64,000 nt of DNA from Clostridia bacterium (GTDB taxonomy: Bacteria > Bacillota > Clostridia > Christensenellales > CAG-314), in contig JAQVMT010000005.1 of assembly GCA_028703495.1 (NCBI GenBank), positions 43,600 through 107,599 on the forward strand, given 5' to 3'. The notes beneath the pieces were generated by a model. That model was not told the origin of the DNA. It saw only the letters and a list, made by a program, of their open reading frames with translations, and searched no databases. Positions 7,269 through 16,352 of this stretch are shown here, in pieces (position 1 is the stretch's first letter; every line of letters begins with the position of its first letter). A program made the position numbers and the translations under genes.

Positions 7269-9514
7269 ACTATTACGGTGATGTCGTCGTTGGGTTGAGG
7301 AGTAAGGTTTAGAGCCTGTTTGATTATGGCGTTTGCCAAGGCTTGCGGATCGTGTTCGGGTTGGCAGGAAACAAATCGGAGCAAGCTGTTTCTGTTGAAG
7401 GCTTCGAGCAGTCCGTCGCTAAAAAGGACGATAAGGTCGTTTACGTTGAGTGCGGTCTTGGATATTGAAGGGGAAATATTCTCCAAAACGCCCAAAGGGA
7501 GTGAGCCGCCCTCTACCACGTCGTATTCACCGTTGATGCGGATGATGCTCGAGGGTGCGCCGATTTTTATGAGATCGCAAAGCCCGTTTGCTAAATTTAT
7601 TATGCAGATGTCCATCGCAGAGAACGTTTCGTCATTGTTTACGACAAGCAGTTTATTAACGCAGTTTAAGATGATTTCGTTGTCGAAGCCCGCCTTATAG
7701 AAGTTTTCCACCAAAGAAATGGCGCGGTTGCTGACTCTTTCGGCTTTTTCGCCGCTTCCCATCCCGTCGCAAATTGCGAGCATAAACTTATCGTTGGCGA
7801 TTTTTAGGAAGGAGTGTGAGTCGCCGCTCACGTTGCTTTGATATTTTTTGACCGCTTGGAAGCCGAAAAGCACATCGAAACGAGGTTGCGGCTTTATATG
7901 GAGCACGCGCCACTCGTTGTTGTCGGTGTACTCTGCCTTGTCGATCATATAGGGTGCTTGCAGGACGTCACTCACTATGTCCATCAGCTGCGGGTGGTTG
8001 CTGTCGTTTATGTCTATTACAAGCGTTAAGTTCATATTTCCGTTTTCGCCGTAGCATACGGCTTCCTTGACCAAAATATTCCGTATACCGAGTTCCTCAA
8101 TCAAGTGCCTTTCCTTTTTACCGTCGAAGGAAAGGGCGCATTTCGACTCCTTGGAAAGACTTTGCAGGAGCTTGCTCACGCCTCCAAGCTGTTCGCCTAT
8201 CAAAAGCTTGCTGTTGTCGGCGGTGGTTGTCATTTCGTGATAATGCTTGTAGTTTGCCGCCTGATGATTTATGCAGGCGATAACCGCGTTAAGTCGTCCG
8301 CAGCGGCTACTCAAATAGCCGTCCACGTCGAGAATTGTTGCTTTGCCTCGGCTAAGAGCCGTTTGGATAAGCGAAAGCAGGCTGTCTTGAGTATCCTCCG
8401 CGTGCAGACGTTGGCATTTCATTCGCTCGGGGCAGGAAATACATACTTGTTCGTCAACCTCCTTGAGCAGCTCGTGTTGCGCTCTTTCCACGGGCAGAAC
8501 GCCCTTAACCATGGACTTAAAGGACAATTCCATCGAAAAGAAAATCTCGCTTAACTTGAAAAGCTTATCTGCGGTGTTGTTTCGGAGTCGGTTGATGATA
8601 TGTCGCGAGGAGTATTGCTCTTGTTTTTTATACCTGTTTTTGAGGGAGTTTAAAAGGCTTGTGGGAATAACCATAAAGCACAGAGAGCCGAGTACGCAGG
8701 CTGTGACATTTTGAACGGTTACATCTGCTTGCGTGATCAAAAGCAGAAGGGCGTCTGAGACTATCAAAGCCAATGCCGCGATATAGCGGTTGATTCGCAT
8801 AAAGGGAAGCACAATCAACGCCCAAAGGCAAAAGACCGAGATGTAGTTGAGTCCGAATTCCGTGATACAGCCGGCTCCTGCGATCACGGCGCAAATTAAT
8901 CCGCCCTGTCCGCCGAAAATGTAGGTCGCACAAAGGATAACAACAGGTGCGGTAAATCTTATCAAGCTGAATCCCCAAAGTGTGATCGCGCACACTCCTC
9001 TCATAAGGCAGAAAAAGAAAAGGCAAACTGCGATGGATTGCTCTACGGGAATACGAAACCTTTTTTTGCGCTTGTTGTAAACCTTTATGCTTAAACTGCA
9101 AATAAGAGTGAAAACAGCGCAAATCGCCACACCCAGCAACCTTTCAAGCAGGATATCGACCGAAGTTAACCCAATACCTATGTATAAGCAAAGCGAAAGT
9201 CCCTCAATAAGATAGAAAAAGAGAATCCTTGGATTGAATCTCTTGATGTGAATGATACTTTTGAAAATAAGCAAGGGCAACGCCATTCCCGCAGAAAGTA
9301 AAAGCCCCGATTCCTTAACGAGTGCGCTTAAGACGAAGGCTATCGCATAGAAATACGGTATTTCGCAATATATTACTATTACCGCATACAGTGCGAATGC
9401 GAAAAGAATGCCATACCCCAAGCTATTCAGCCTAAGCATAACAAATGCAGCGAAGGAAACAAGCGCACGCAATATATCCCTTATCGAAAGCGGCGCGGTT
9501 TTTGCTTCAATCAT
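7253..9514 (-). CDS. spoIIE: SpoIIE, stage II sporulation serine phosphatase
   Basis: This is a membrane-bound PP2C-type phosphatase that dephosphorylates SpoIIAA and so activates sigma-F in the forespore; in Bacillus it also acts at the polar septum. The N-terminal half has about ten hydrophobic helices. A central region carries CISCPERMKC, a Cys pattern seen in SpoIIE. The C-terminal PP2C domain shows CDGMGSG (around residue 585), LIVLFSDGLLEAF and the terminal NDDITVIV. I chose ATG 9514 rather than the ORF-track start at 9622 because AAGGGGGGAG lies just upstream and the extra 36 residues look unlike the family. The resulting 753 residues fit. Its presence argues that the organism can sporulate. 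Confidence 0.93.
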   Translation of the reverse strand: MIEAKTAPLSIRDILRALVSFAAFVMLRLNSLGYGILFAFALYAVIVIYCEIPYFYAIAFVLSALVKESGLLLSAGMALPLLIFKSIIHIKRFNPRILFFYLIEGLSLCLYIGIGLTSVDILLERLLGVAICAVFTLICSLSIKVYNKRKKRFRIPVEQSIAVCLFFFCLMRGVCAITLWGFSLIRFTAPVVILCATYIFGGQGGLICAVIAGAGCITEFGLNYISVFCLWALIVLPFMRINRYIAALALIVSDALLLLITQADVTVQNVTACVLGSLCFMVIPTSLLNSLKNRYKKQEQYSSRHIINRLRNNTADKLFKLSEIFFSMELSFKSMVKGVLPVERAQHELLKEVDEQVCISCPERMKCQRLHAEDTQDSLLSLIQTALSRGKATILDVDGYLSSRCGRLNAVIACINHQAANYKHYHEMTTTADNSKLLIGEQLGGVSKLLQSLSKESKCALSFDGKKERHLIEELGIRNILVKEAVCYGENGNMNLTLVIDINDSNHPQLMDIVSDVLQAPYMIDKAEYTDNNEWRVLHIKPQPRFDVLFGFQAVKKYQSNVSGDSHSFLKIANDKFMLAICDGMGSGEKAERVSNRAISLVENFYKAGFDNEIILNCVNKLLVVNNDETFSAMDICIINLANGLCDLIKIGAPSSIIRINGEYDVVEGGSLPLGVLENISPSISKTALNVNDLIVLFSDGLLEAFNRNSLLRFVSCQPEHDPQALANAIIKQALNLTPQPNDDITVIVAKIC

Positions 9515-9824
9515 ACTCCCCCCTTTGGTAGCACTATGTACCCGAAAGCAAAAAATATATGATACTAATCCGCGTCTGGTTATGTAAAATTTTTTGGCGT
9601 TCTTCCGATGCATATTTTCCAAAAAAGCTCAAACGTAGCATTGCTACCGATTGCACTTTTAGACATTTCGTCTTTAAAAATCTGCTCGCCAAATTTACAA
9701 AACCGGAATCTATTAGTATTTGTATAGGTAAATTAAGTTTTTTAGCATTAGTAAAGAAATCGAATCTTCGGTAAAAGAAATTATGTAAAAACATCGAGCA
9801 GCAACGTTATTTGCCGTTTCCTTG

Positions 9825-9849
9825 AGTTTATATTATATTGACTGTCGAA
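9825..9849 (-). promoter_or_regulatory. Possible Spo0A box and -10 element upstream of spoIIE
   Basis: On the minus strand TTCGACA (reverse complement of the 0A box TGTCGAA) is followed within a few bases by TATAAT. In Bacillus, spoIIE is transcribed by sigma-A RNA polymerase with Spo0A bound upstream. The site is over 300 bases from the start codon, so the link is tentative. Confidence 0.3.
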
Positions 9850-10050
9850 TACGGTAAAACAACTTGGAAATTTGTTTAAAAAAGTAGAATAAGTCAAAAT
9901 GTTTCGGAGAGGAAGTTTTTTTCGCGCTTGCTTCGCGCCTGTTTCCAACCGATTATCGAGCCGAACGCACCGATATTAAAGCGTTATCGGCTATGTATGT
10001 TCATGTAAAAAGGCTTAAAGAACACTAAAAGCCCTAAAAAAGTGCAAAAA

Positions 10051-10075
10051 GAATGCGATATTGTAAATCGCATTC
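10051..10075 (+). other. Perfect 9-bp hairpin before a short ORF
   Basis: GAATGCGAT and ATCGCATTC flank a 7-base loop. There is no T run, so it is not a standard terminator. It ends seven bases before a GAGAAGGGAG ribosome-binding site. Confidence 0.55.
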
Positions 10076-10097
10076 CAAATGAGAAGGGAGTAATAAA

Positions 10098-10181
10098 ATG
10101 AAGAACACAACTTCTGTGTCATTCCTACAGAGTTTATATAATGAATATGTACTTATTATTAATTTTTGTTTAAGTCTTTAA
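10098..10181 (+). CDS. Possible 27-residue peptide
   Basis: ATG 10098 follows GAGAAGGGAG with good spacing and opens a 27-codon frame (MKNTTSVSFLQSLYNEYV...) ending in TAA. The second half is hydrophobic. I do not recognise it. Support is limited to the ribosome-binding site and the hairpin just upstream; it could also be chance. Confidence 0.25.
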   Translation: MKNTTSVSFLQSLYNEYVLIINFCLSL

Positions 10182-10357
10182 CAAGGAAAAGGTAAAGAGT
10201 GTTTTGTTTGAAGCGATGGTATGGGAACTTAACCGATGTATATGACGACTGCAAGGAAAAGAGTGAAGGAATAAGGCCAAAAAGCCTGAGAAAGGGGGAT
10301 ATTGTGAGGCGATATTTCGTTTTTTTTAATGTTTTATGATTAAACATACGGATATGC

Positions 10358-10386
10358 TTGACAAACCTCATCGATTTTGGTAAAAT
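10358..10386 (+). promoter_or_regulatory. Sigma-A promoter of hup
   Basis: TTGACA, a 17-base spacer and TAAAAT form a near-consensus promoter. The transcript would have a leader of about 95 bases before the hup start. Confidence 0.8.
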
Positions 10387-10486
10387 TTTGTGCAAATAGG
10401 TGCTTATTTCGATTGTATTCCCCTTAGTTTAGGGGATTTTGCTGTCGGGATAACGGGGTACGCGCTAAAAGTATACGGAGGTTAAA

Positions 10487-10759
10487 ATGAACAAACAGGA
10501 ATTAGTTAGAATTGTAGCAGAAAAAACCGGCTTAACTCAAAAGGATATCGGATTAGTTATCGATGAAACCTTGAACGGGATAACCCAAACATTGAGCGAG
10601 GGCAATAAAATTACATTTGTCGGTTTTGGCAGTTTCGAGGTTAAGCAAAGACAGGCGCATATGGGCGTTAATCCTTCCACGAAGGAAAAGATTCATATCG
10701 AAGCTAGCAATGTTCCTACTTTCAAGGCGGGCAAACTGCTTAAAAAGGCAGTTAACTGA
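10487..10759 (+). CDS. hup: HU-family DNA-binding protein
   Basis: This is a small basic nucleoid protein (90 residues) that binds and bends DNA as a dimer. The N-terminal MNKQELVRIVAEKTGLTQKD helices and the core GFGSFEVKQRQAHMGVNP..KEKI are characteristic, as is the C-terminal FKAGKLLKKAVN. The start is ATG 10487 behind TACGGAGGTT. It is followed by a terminator and then by rqcP; the HU-RqcP neighbourhood is common in Clostridia. Confidence 0.96.
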   Translation: MNKQELVRIVAEKTGLTQKDIGLVIDETLNGITQTLSEGNKITFVGFGSFEVKQRQAHMGVNPSTKEKIHIEASNVPTFKAGKLLKKAVN

Positions 10760-10838
10760 TTTCCGAGTGATGCTGCGACAATCCGTCGTTCGACTTTACG
10801 AGAAGGAAGTAATGAAAGTTTGAATGTTTGAATCGATG

Positions 10839-10869
10839 ACCGCAATCTTTGATTGCGGTTTATTGTTAT
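10839..10869 (+). terminator. Terminator or attenuator between hup and rqcP
   Basis: ACCGCAATC / GATTGCGGT forms a 9-bp stem with a TTT loop, followed by TTATTGTTAT. The T tract is imperfect, so some read-through into rqcP is plausible. Confidence 0.65.
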
Positions 10870-10903
10870 ATCGGGAGGAATAGCTATTTAGCGGGTAAAG
10901 AAA

Positions 10904-11149
10904 ATGAGGTTGGATAAGTTTTTAAAGGTTTCCAGAATACTAAAGCGCAGGACTGTAGCAAACGAGGTTTGCTCAAGCGGCAAGGTTGAGGTGAACGGTA
11001 GAGCGGCTAAGCCCGCAACTAAGCTCAACGTGGGTGATGTCGTCTGCATTTCGTATGCGGGAGGCAAGTTGATTTTCAAGGTTTTGGACTTGAAAGAAAC
11101 GGTAAAAAAGGACGAAGCCGAAAGCTTGTACGAGGTTATAAGCGGTTAG
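10904..11149 (+). CDS. rqcP: S4-domain RNA-binding protein, RqcP/YabO-like
   Basis: This 81-residue protein is essentially one S4 domain (MRLDKFLKVSRILKRRTVANE..., then GKVEVNGRAAKPATKLNVGDVV). Members of the RqcP (YabO) family bind stalled 50S-tRNA complexes and help RqcH add alanine tails in ribosome quality control. The length and the position next to hup match the family. The GGGAGG box at 10874 is rather far from ATG 10904, and no nearer ribosome-binding site is strong, so the start is the uncertain part. yabP and yabQ, often next, are absent here. Confidence 0.85.
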   Translation: MRLDKFLKVSRILKRRTVANEVCSSGKVEVNGRAAKPATKLNVGDVVCISYAGGKLIFKVLDLKETVKKDEAESLYEVISG

Positions 11150-11486
11150 TAGATTGAGCAAACGTAACGCGCTTACTTGAGGCTTCGACCGAATGATATT
11201 GTACGAACGCTACGCACAGCGATTATTTTCGGGCTGTGAGTATGGTAGGTGCAACAGTGGAAATTCGAATTCGATGCTTGCGTTCAAAAGTGTGGTTTCT
11301 TGTACTTCAAAAGTGATGCGCGACAGTGTGCGGCATATGTGAATTATACGATAGTTATTCTGTTTTTTGTTAAAACCGCTTGAATTAAGTTGAAATGCAG
11401 GCGGTTTTCGTGTATAATCTTTATAATGTGCGGTTTACGGTAAACTTAGGAGGTTCTCTTTAGTTCGCGCCGTATTCGGAGGTGTT
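11150..11486. other. Intergenic region upstream of ispDF
   Basis: There is no gene-like frame. Near its end are an AAAACCGC / GCGGTTTT inverted repeat (11372-11408) and a consensus promoter that overlaps it. Confidence 0.5.
11390..11418 (+). promoter_or_regulatory. Sigma-A promoter of ispDF
   Basis: TTGAAA, a 17-base spacer and TATAAT. The right arm of an AAAACCGC / GCGGTTTT inverted repeat lies inside the spacer, so the same DNA may serve as a weak terminator for upstream transcripts. Confidence 0.75.
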
Positions 11487-12587
11487 ATGAATTCTGCGAT
11501 AGTGGTTGCAGCCGGAAAGGCGAGCAGGTTCGGACAGGATAAAATGCTTGTGGACATTGACGGTTATCCGTTGATTTATAGGACATTGCAGGCATTTATC
11601 GGGTGCGACGCCATTCATGAAATAATTGTTGTTGTAAATACAAATAATAAGCAAAGGATTGAGGAGCTGTTTAGTGACGAGCCCAAGGTTTTTATTACGT
11701 TGGGCGGCGAGAACAGGGTAGAGTCGGTGAACGCGGGACTGCGTTTGGTAAATAGAAGGTGCGATTTTGTTGTGATTCACGACGGTGCGCGTCCTTATGT
11801 TACACAGGCTTTGCTTAAAAGGGTTCTTGATGTTGCCATAAAGAGTGGCAGCGGATGCGCAATACCCTATGTTTATCCTGTAGATACGATATATATGGAG
11901 AGCGCGGACGGGGCGAATGTCGTCGAAAGGGAAAGCCTTATGCGTGTTCAAACGCCGCAGTGTTTCGACTATCAAAAGCTTTGTATTGCATATTACAACG
12001 CAATGAGGGCGAGTTACACTGACGATAGTCAGGTTTACAGGAGCGAGTATGGCAAGCTGGACTTTGTCGAGGGAGATCCCAACAACGTTAAGGTTACCTA
12101 TCCTTCGGACGTAAAGTCTATCAGAATCGGCAACGGAGTGGATTCACACAGGCTTGTTGCGGGCAGAGATCTGATTTTAGGCGGTGTAAAGATCCCGTAC
12201 GAATTGGGCTTATTGGGACATAGCGATGCGGATGTTTTGGTTCACGCCGTAATGGATGCGATTTTGTCGGCAGTTGGCGAAAGGGACATAGGTGTTTTAT
12301 TTCCCGACACAGATCCGCAATACAAGGATATTTCGAGCTTGGCTTTGCTTAGAAAGGTAATGAAAACGGTGCAAGCAAAAGGCAGAAGCGTTAAATCGGT
12401 TTCCGCTGTAATCGTGTGTGAAAAGCCCAAGCTTAGCGAGTATATTCCGCAGATGTGCGCCTGCTTAAGTAGCGTTGTCGGGGTTCCTCTGTCTTGCGTG
12501 AGCATATCCGCAACAACTACCGAGGGAATGGGCATAATCGGCAACGGCGAGGGAATAGGCTGCATGGCGGTTTGCTTGGCGGAGTGA
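11487..12587 (+). CDS. ispDF: IspDF bifunctional isoprenoid enzyme
   Basis: This is a fusion of two non-mevalonate (MEP) pathway enzymes. Residues 1 to about 212 are IspD, 2-C-methyl-D-erythritol 4-phosphate cytidylyltransferase: the N-terminal VVAAGKASRFGQDKM loop binds CTP and VIHDGARPYV is diagnostic. Residues from about 213 to 366 are IspF, the 2,4-cyclodiphosphate synthase: GNGVDSHRL supplies metal ligands Asp219 and His221, and GHSDADVLVHA carries the third ligand, His253. IspE, which acts between the two steps, is not in the window. The start is ATG 11487 with TCGGAGGTG upstream. Confidence 0.95.
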   Translation: MNSAIVVAAGKASRFGQDKMLVDIDGYPLIYRTLQAFIGCDAIHEIIVVVNTNNKQRIEELFSDEPKVFITLGGENRVESVNAGLRLVNRRCDFVVIHDGARPYVTQALLKRVLDVAIKSGSGCAIPYVYPVDTIYMESADGANVVERESLMRVQTPQCFDYQKLCIAYYNAMRASYTDDSQVYRSEYGKLDFVEGDPNNVKVTYPSDVKSIRIGNGVDSHRLVAGRDLILGGVKIPYELGLLGHSDADVLVHAVMDAILSAVGERDIGVLFPDTDPQYKDISSLALLRKVMKTVQAKGRSVKSVSAVIVCEKPKLSEYIPQMCACLSSVVGVPLSCVSISATTTEGMGIIGNGEGIGCMAVCLAE

Positions 12588-12764
12588 AGGCTGTATTAAT
12601 AGACTATGCAAAAGCGTGTGTTGTTGTATCGTGACGTGCTCGGTAATGCGTTATAGCGTAACCGTGTTTGTTGCGAAATTTTGAACTATTACGCTTATGT
12701 TCTTATATGAAGTTGACGAAAGGGTAAAAGAATTCGGGCGATTTTTGCTTTAAAAGGAGCTAAA

Positions 12765-15101
12765 ATGAAAAACAAGGTTTTCATTGTAATATTGGTCTTT
12801 GTGCTGGTGGCTTTGGGTGTCGGTCTGGCGGTGTATTTTACGCGCGACGGGGCGCAAGCTCACACGGTTATATTTTTGGATTACTATGATCAGGTCATTG
12901 ATACTCAAAAGGTGAGTAATGGCGGTAATGCGGTGGCTCCCGAGGTCAAGCAAATCGAGGATTTGGTTTTTTTGCGTTGGAACGGGGATTATCGCAATAT
13001 AACTTCGGATGTCACGCTAAAGGCGATATACGGACAGGTTTTTGACAGTGATAACAGCGAAAGCAGCTGGCGTTTGTCCGAATACAACAAAACCGATTAT
13101 GGTATCGTAAACGAATACTGTGCGGCGTGGAACGGCAAGGGAATCAGGTATCTCACCTTCCCTTACTTTGTGGAGAAGTACGAAAGGAATATTAATGCGG
13201 TGGGATACTACGTGATTCAAGGAGGAAAGGGAAGGAGTGCGATCCGTGTGCAAACAGAGGAGTCGCAGATTGAAAAGGTCAATATTCCGTACGGAGTGGT
13301 GGAGATATATGAAAACGCATTTTGCGGCTGCTCGGGGTTGACAGAGCTATCGTTGCCAGAAACATTGAGAGTTATCGGAAACGATGCTTTTGCCGATACT
13401 GCATTGACATCGATTATGCTACCGTCCAAGCTGGAGAGCATAGGCATCAATTTTTTGGGCTCCGGTACGAGCAAGATTGAGCTTTGTTTCGGCGATAACG
13501 GTGTTGTCAAGGAAGCCGAAAAATTCATTATTGACGGTGTTTGCCTGTATTCCAAGGACGGAAAGACGCTTATTACCTGCTATGATAAGTCGGTGACATC
13601 ATATACGCTTTTGGATGGAACGGAGACCGTTTTGGAAAGGGCTTTTTGCAATTCGGCTTTGGAAAGAGTGGATTTAAACGGAGCTTCGGAGATAGATGCC
13701 AATGCGTTCGACGGATGTAACGCGCTTATAGAGGTTACGGGGACGGAGAAGCTGACAACGATCGGCTCGAATGCCTTCTCAGATTGCGGCAAGCTGACTG
13801 TATGCGACTTGACGGCTGTTGTTTCGATCGATGAATATGCATTTATGCATACGGGCTTTGAAAAGGTGTTTATACCTATGTCCGCGATTTCAATCGGAGA
13901 AGGAGCGTTCTCCCCCGTATACGGCGGCAAATCGGCGTTGTTTTACGTTGAAGCGACCGAACGGCAGGAAGGCTGGACTTTGGATTGGAACGGCGGAGGT
14001 ACAATTCGTTACGGGTCGAGCTATGAAAGCTTCACTGAAAATCAAAAGCCGATTGTAAGCTTTTACGCCGTTTTGAATGAGCAGTCCATTCTTTTAGAGA
14101 GCTTGAAGAAGAGCTTTAGTTACGGTTCTGTCGTAGAATTTCCCACGGCAATCGAAATCAACGAATTTATGAAAGGCGATTATGCTACTGGTTTTTGGTT
14201 CTACTATGTCGACGGTGAAAAGGCGTCGGTTGTCGGTACGGTTATTGCGACCGAGGACTGTGCGTATTATATCGAGCTTACCGAGAGTGACAAAATTTTC
14301 GGCTATAAATATGATTCGGGCGGCTATTACATATCCGCCGGCGAGAATTTCTCCATGCTTAGCTCAAGTGACAGTATCGTGATTCCCGATACCTACAACG
14401 GATTTGACGTAGTAGGAATCGCCGATTATGCCTTTCAGGGCATTACTGGTTACAGCAAGCTTGTTTTGGGTAAAAACATTTCGCAAATAGGAGTATACGC
14501 CTTCGAAAATTGCGGCTTGTCCGAGATCGTGTTTAACGGTGTTATAAAGATTATCAAATCCTCGGCATTTTACGGGAATTCATTTACCTCGTTGACTATT
14601 CCCGACAGCGTAACAAGCTTGGGTATTCGAGTTTTTCAAAGCAACAAGCTATTGACTTCTGTTACATTGGGTAATGGCATTGTCAAGCTTACCAACTCCG
14701 CCTTTTTTGATTGCGTGGAGCTGAAGAGTGTTAAGCTGGGCACCTATGTAACCGAGATCGCCGACTATTGCTTCTACGGATGCGTAAAGCTGGTTACGTT
14801 GACCAATGACGTAGCTTTATTAAAGGTTGGAAGCAACGCCTTCGAGGGCTGTACGTTGTTTGAACGCCTTTCGAGTATATCGAAGCTGACCTCGATAGGA
14901 GAGAAAGCTTTTTATGGCTGTACTTCTTTGGGCATTGTGAGTTTGAGTATGCAAACGTTGAGTAAAATAGGAACAGAAGTCTTTGCAAAGGGCGTTACCG
15001 TAATTGTGGACTTTTCCGAGAAGAATACTCCCTCGGGTTGGACACGCAAATGGGAAGGCGGTGCAAAGGTCATATACGAAGAGGATGTCGAACCGGAGTA
15101 A
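12765..15101 (+). CDS. BspA-type leucine-rich repeat surface protein
   Basis: This is a 778-residue exported protein. Residues 4-24 form an uncleaved signal anchor or signal peptide. A short InlB-like beta-repeat segment follows (VIFLDYYDQVIDTQKVSNGG...VTLKAIY). Two blocks of LRR_5/BspA repeats come next, about residues 165-400 and 540-750, with the typical phrase IG.NAF..C..L..V.LP.... I see no LPXTG motif or C-terminal membrane segment. Such proteins often mediate adhesion, but the partner is unknown. ATG 12765 has AAAAGGAG upstream. The next gene is a second LRR protein. Confidence 0.85.
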   Translation: MKNKVFIVILVFVLVALGVGLAVYFTRDGAQAHTVIFLDYYDQVIDTQKVSNGGNAVAPEVKQIEDLVFLRWNGDYRNITSDVTLKAIYGQVFDSDNSESSWRLSEYNKTDYGIVNEYCAAWNGKGIRYLTFPYFVEKYERNINAVGYYVIQGGKGRSAIRVQTEESQIEKVNIPYGVVEIYENAFCGCSGLTELSLPETLRVIGNDAFADTALTSIMLPSKLESIGINFLGSGTSKIELCFGDNGVVKEAEKFIIDGVCLYSKDGKTLITCYDKSVTSYTLLDGTETVLERAFCNSALERVDLNGASEIDANAFDGCNALIEVTGTEKLTTIGSNAFSDCGKLTVCDLTAVVSIDEYAFMHTGFEKVFIPMSAISIGEGAFSPVYGGKSALFYVEATERQEGWTLDWNGGGTIRYGSSYESFTENQKPIVSFYAVLNEQSILLESLKKSFSYGSVVEFPTAIEINEFMKGDYATGFWFYYVDGEKASVVGTVIATEDCAYYIELTESDKIFGYKYDSGGYYISAGENFSMLSSSDSIVIPDTYNGFDVVGIADYAFQGITGYSKLVLGKNISQIGVYAFENCGLSEIVFNGVIKIIKSSAFYGNSFTSLTIPDSVTSLGIRVFQSNKLLTSVTLGNGIVKLTNSAFFDCVELKSVKLGTYVTEIADYCFYGCVKLVTLTNDVALLKVGSNAFEGCTLFERLSSISKLTSIGEKAFYGCTSLGIVSLSMQTLSKIGTEVFAKGVTVIVDFSEKNTPSGWTRKWEGGAKVIYEEDVEPE

Positions 15102-15215
15102 GAAGTCACATACGTATATGTACGCTGCGGTTGCACTCAAGCCTCGGCAGTAAGAACCTGCACCAGCCTATCCTTTCAAGGAGTTTTTGTGACGGAGGTC
15201 AAGTTTATAAAAATG
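15102..15215 (+). promoter_or_regulatory. Conserved leader element, copy 1 (upstream of LRR gene)
   Basis: About 115 bases starting right after the previous stop codon match, at roughly three in four positions, a second copy upstream of hutU (34030-34149). Shared blocks are ATGTACGCT, CTCGGC.GTAAGAACC, CTATCCTTTCAAG and GTTTTTGTGACGGAGGTCA, ending at TATAAA.ATG. The Shine-Dalgarno core sits inside TGAC-GGAG-GTCA, a small inverted repeat. An ACATA / TATGT hairpin is possible near the 5' end. It does not match any riboswitch I recognise. Confidence 0.65.
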
Positions 15216-16247
15216 AAAGACGACGAAAAGAACGTCGATAGGATTCCGAAAGGGGAATTTCAAGAGGACGGCGAAGTGGATTTGTGCGAAATCAAGTGTG
15301 CTTCCGACGGCTTTGGTTTTTTATTGCTGGAAAACGGGACGTACGGCGTTATGCAGGATTCAGACGACGAGGTCGCGGAAATACCCGCCATACACGAGGG
15401 CATCGCCGTAACTGCCATACTTAAAAACGGCTTTGCCAACAAAAGTAAGCTTCTTAAGGTCATCGTTCCATCGAGCGTTCGAACCATATACAGAGGAGCA
15501 TTTGCCAATTGCTCGGCATTAAGAGAGGTGGAGCTTCACGAAAGGCTGGTTGAGCTGCAGGCAGGTGCATTTTACGCCTGCGAAAGCCTAATGAAAATGG
15601 TTTTTCCGCGTAGTTTGACCGTTGTCGGTGCAAGTGCCTTTTACGGCTGTAAGAGCCTTAAACGGGCGAATTTCGGGTGGTTGAGCAAGCTTAAATATAT
15701 CGGGGACGAGGCATTTGCCAAGTCAGGGTTGGAGTATTTCTGTGTGCCTGTGGACGTGGCATATTTGGGCGCGAGGGCGTTCTTTGGGTGCAAGGATCTG
15801 ACCAACGTCGTTTTCAATGAATACAGCCCGCTAAGGAATATAGAGTGTGAAACCTTTGCCGAATGCTCGGCGCTGTTGGAAGTAATAATTCCCAAGGGAA
15901 TCGAGACACTCAAGAGGGGCGCGTTTGATAACTGCATCCAATTGGATAATTTGGAGTTTGACAAGGGAAGCCGTTTGTCGCGTGTGGAAAGTAAAGCCGT
16001 ATACAACTGTAAGAAGCTGACCGAGCTGGTTTTAGGTGAAAGGATCAAGGAGTTGGAAACCGATGCCATTCACGGCTGCGGCGAGTTGGTGAGGATTACC
16101 ATCAACGCAGCCGAGCCGCCTAAGCTTGCGGAAAAGGCGATATCCGACAATTATGCGTATATGCGGGTATTGGTCGGCAGAAAGAGTTACACGAGCTACA
16201 CAAAGAATCCGCAGTACAAAGCCCTGAAAATAATGCGCAAAGGATAA
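15213..16247 (+). CDS. Leucine-rich repeat protein without export signal
   Basis: This protein of about 344 residues consists largely of LRR_5/BspA-type repeats (roughly residues 55-320; for example FANCSALREVELHERLVELQAGAFYAC). The N-terminus is charged and lacks a signal peptide or membrane helix, so it may be cytoplasmic or an unusual export substrate. The start is uncertain: GTG 15189 follows AAGGAG with 5-base spacing, while ATG 15213 sits 14 bases after GGAGG; both lie in the shared leader element. It follows the larger LRR protein by about 110 bases and may share its function. Confidence 0.78.
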   Translation: MKDDEKNVDRIPKGEFQEDGEVDLCEIKCASDGFGFLLLENGTYGVMQDSDDEVAEIPAIHEGIAVTAILKNGFANKSKLLKVIVPSSVRTIYRGAFANCSALREVELHERLVELQAGAFYACESLMKMVFPRSLTVVGASAFYGCKSLKRANFGWLSKLKYIGDEAFAKSGLEYFCVPVDVAYLGARAFFGCKDLTNVVFNEYSPLRNIECETFAECSALLEVIIPKGIETLKRGAFDNCIQLDNLEFDKGSRLSRVESKAVYNCKKLTELVLGERIKELETDAIHGCGELVRITINAAEPPKLAEKAISDNYAYMRVLVGRKSYTSYTKNPQYKALKIMRKG

Positions 16248-16352
16248 ACTATGATACTTATGAAGCTTATTGCCGAATCATTTATCTACACGCCTGCATT
16301 GGGATCGGATAGAAGAATTCGGTAAAATGTGCCGTAAACATCGGAGGAAAAA

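Larger units (their letters stand above)
9515..10486. other. Long intergenic region between spoIIE and hup
   Basis: This 970-bp stretch, between a minus-strand and a plus-strand gene, contains a possible Spo0A box, a 9-bp hairpin, a short ORF with a ribosome-binding site and the hup promoter (all listed separately). The ORF-track calls at 9534-9794, 9559-9774 and 10159-10395 have no ribosome-binding site and no recognisable protein character. Confidence 0.6.

Noticed and set aside
9534-9794. 86-residue minus-strand ORF upstream of spoIIE
   Set aside because: No ribosome-binding site, it overlaps the spoIIE leader, and its composition is not protein-like.
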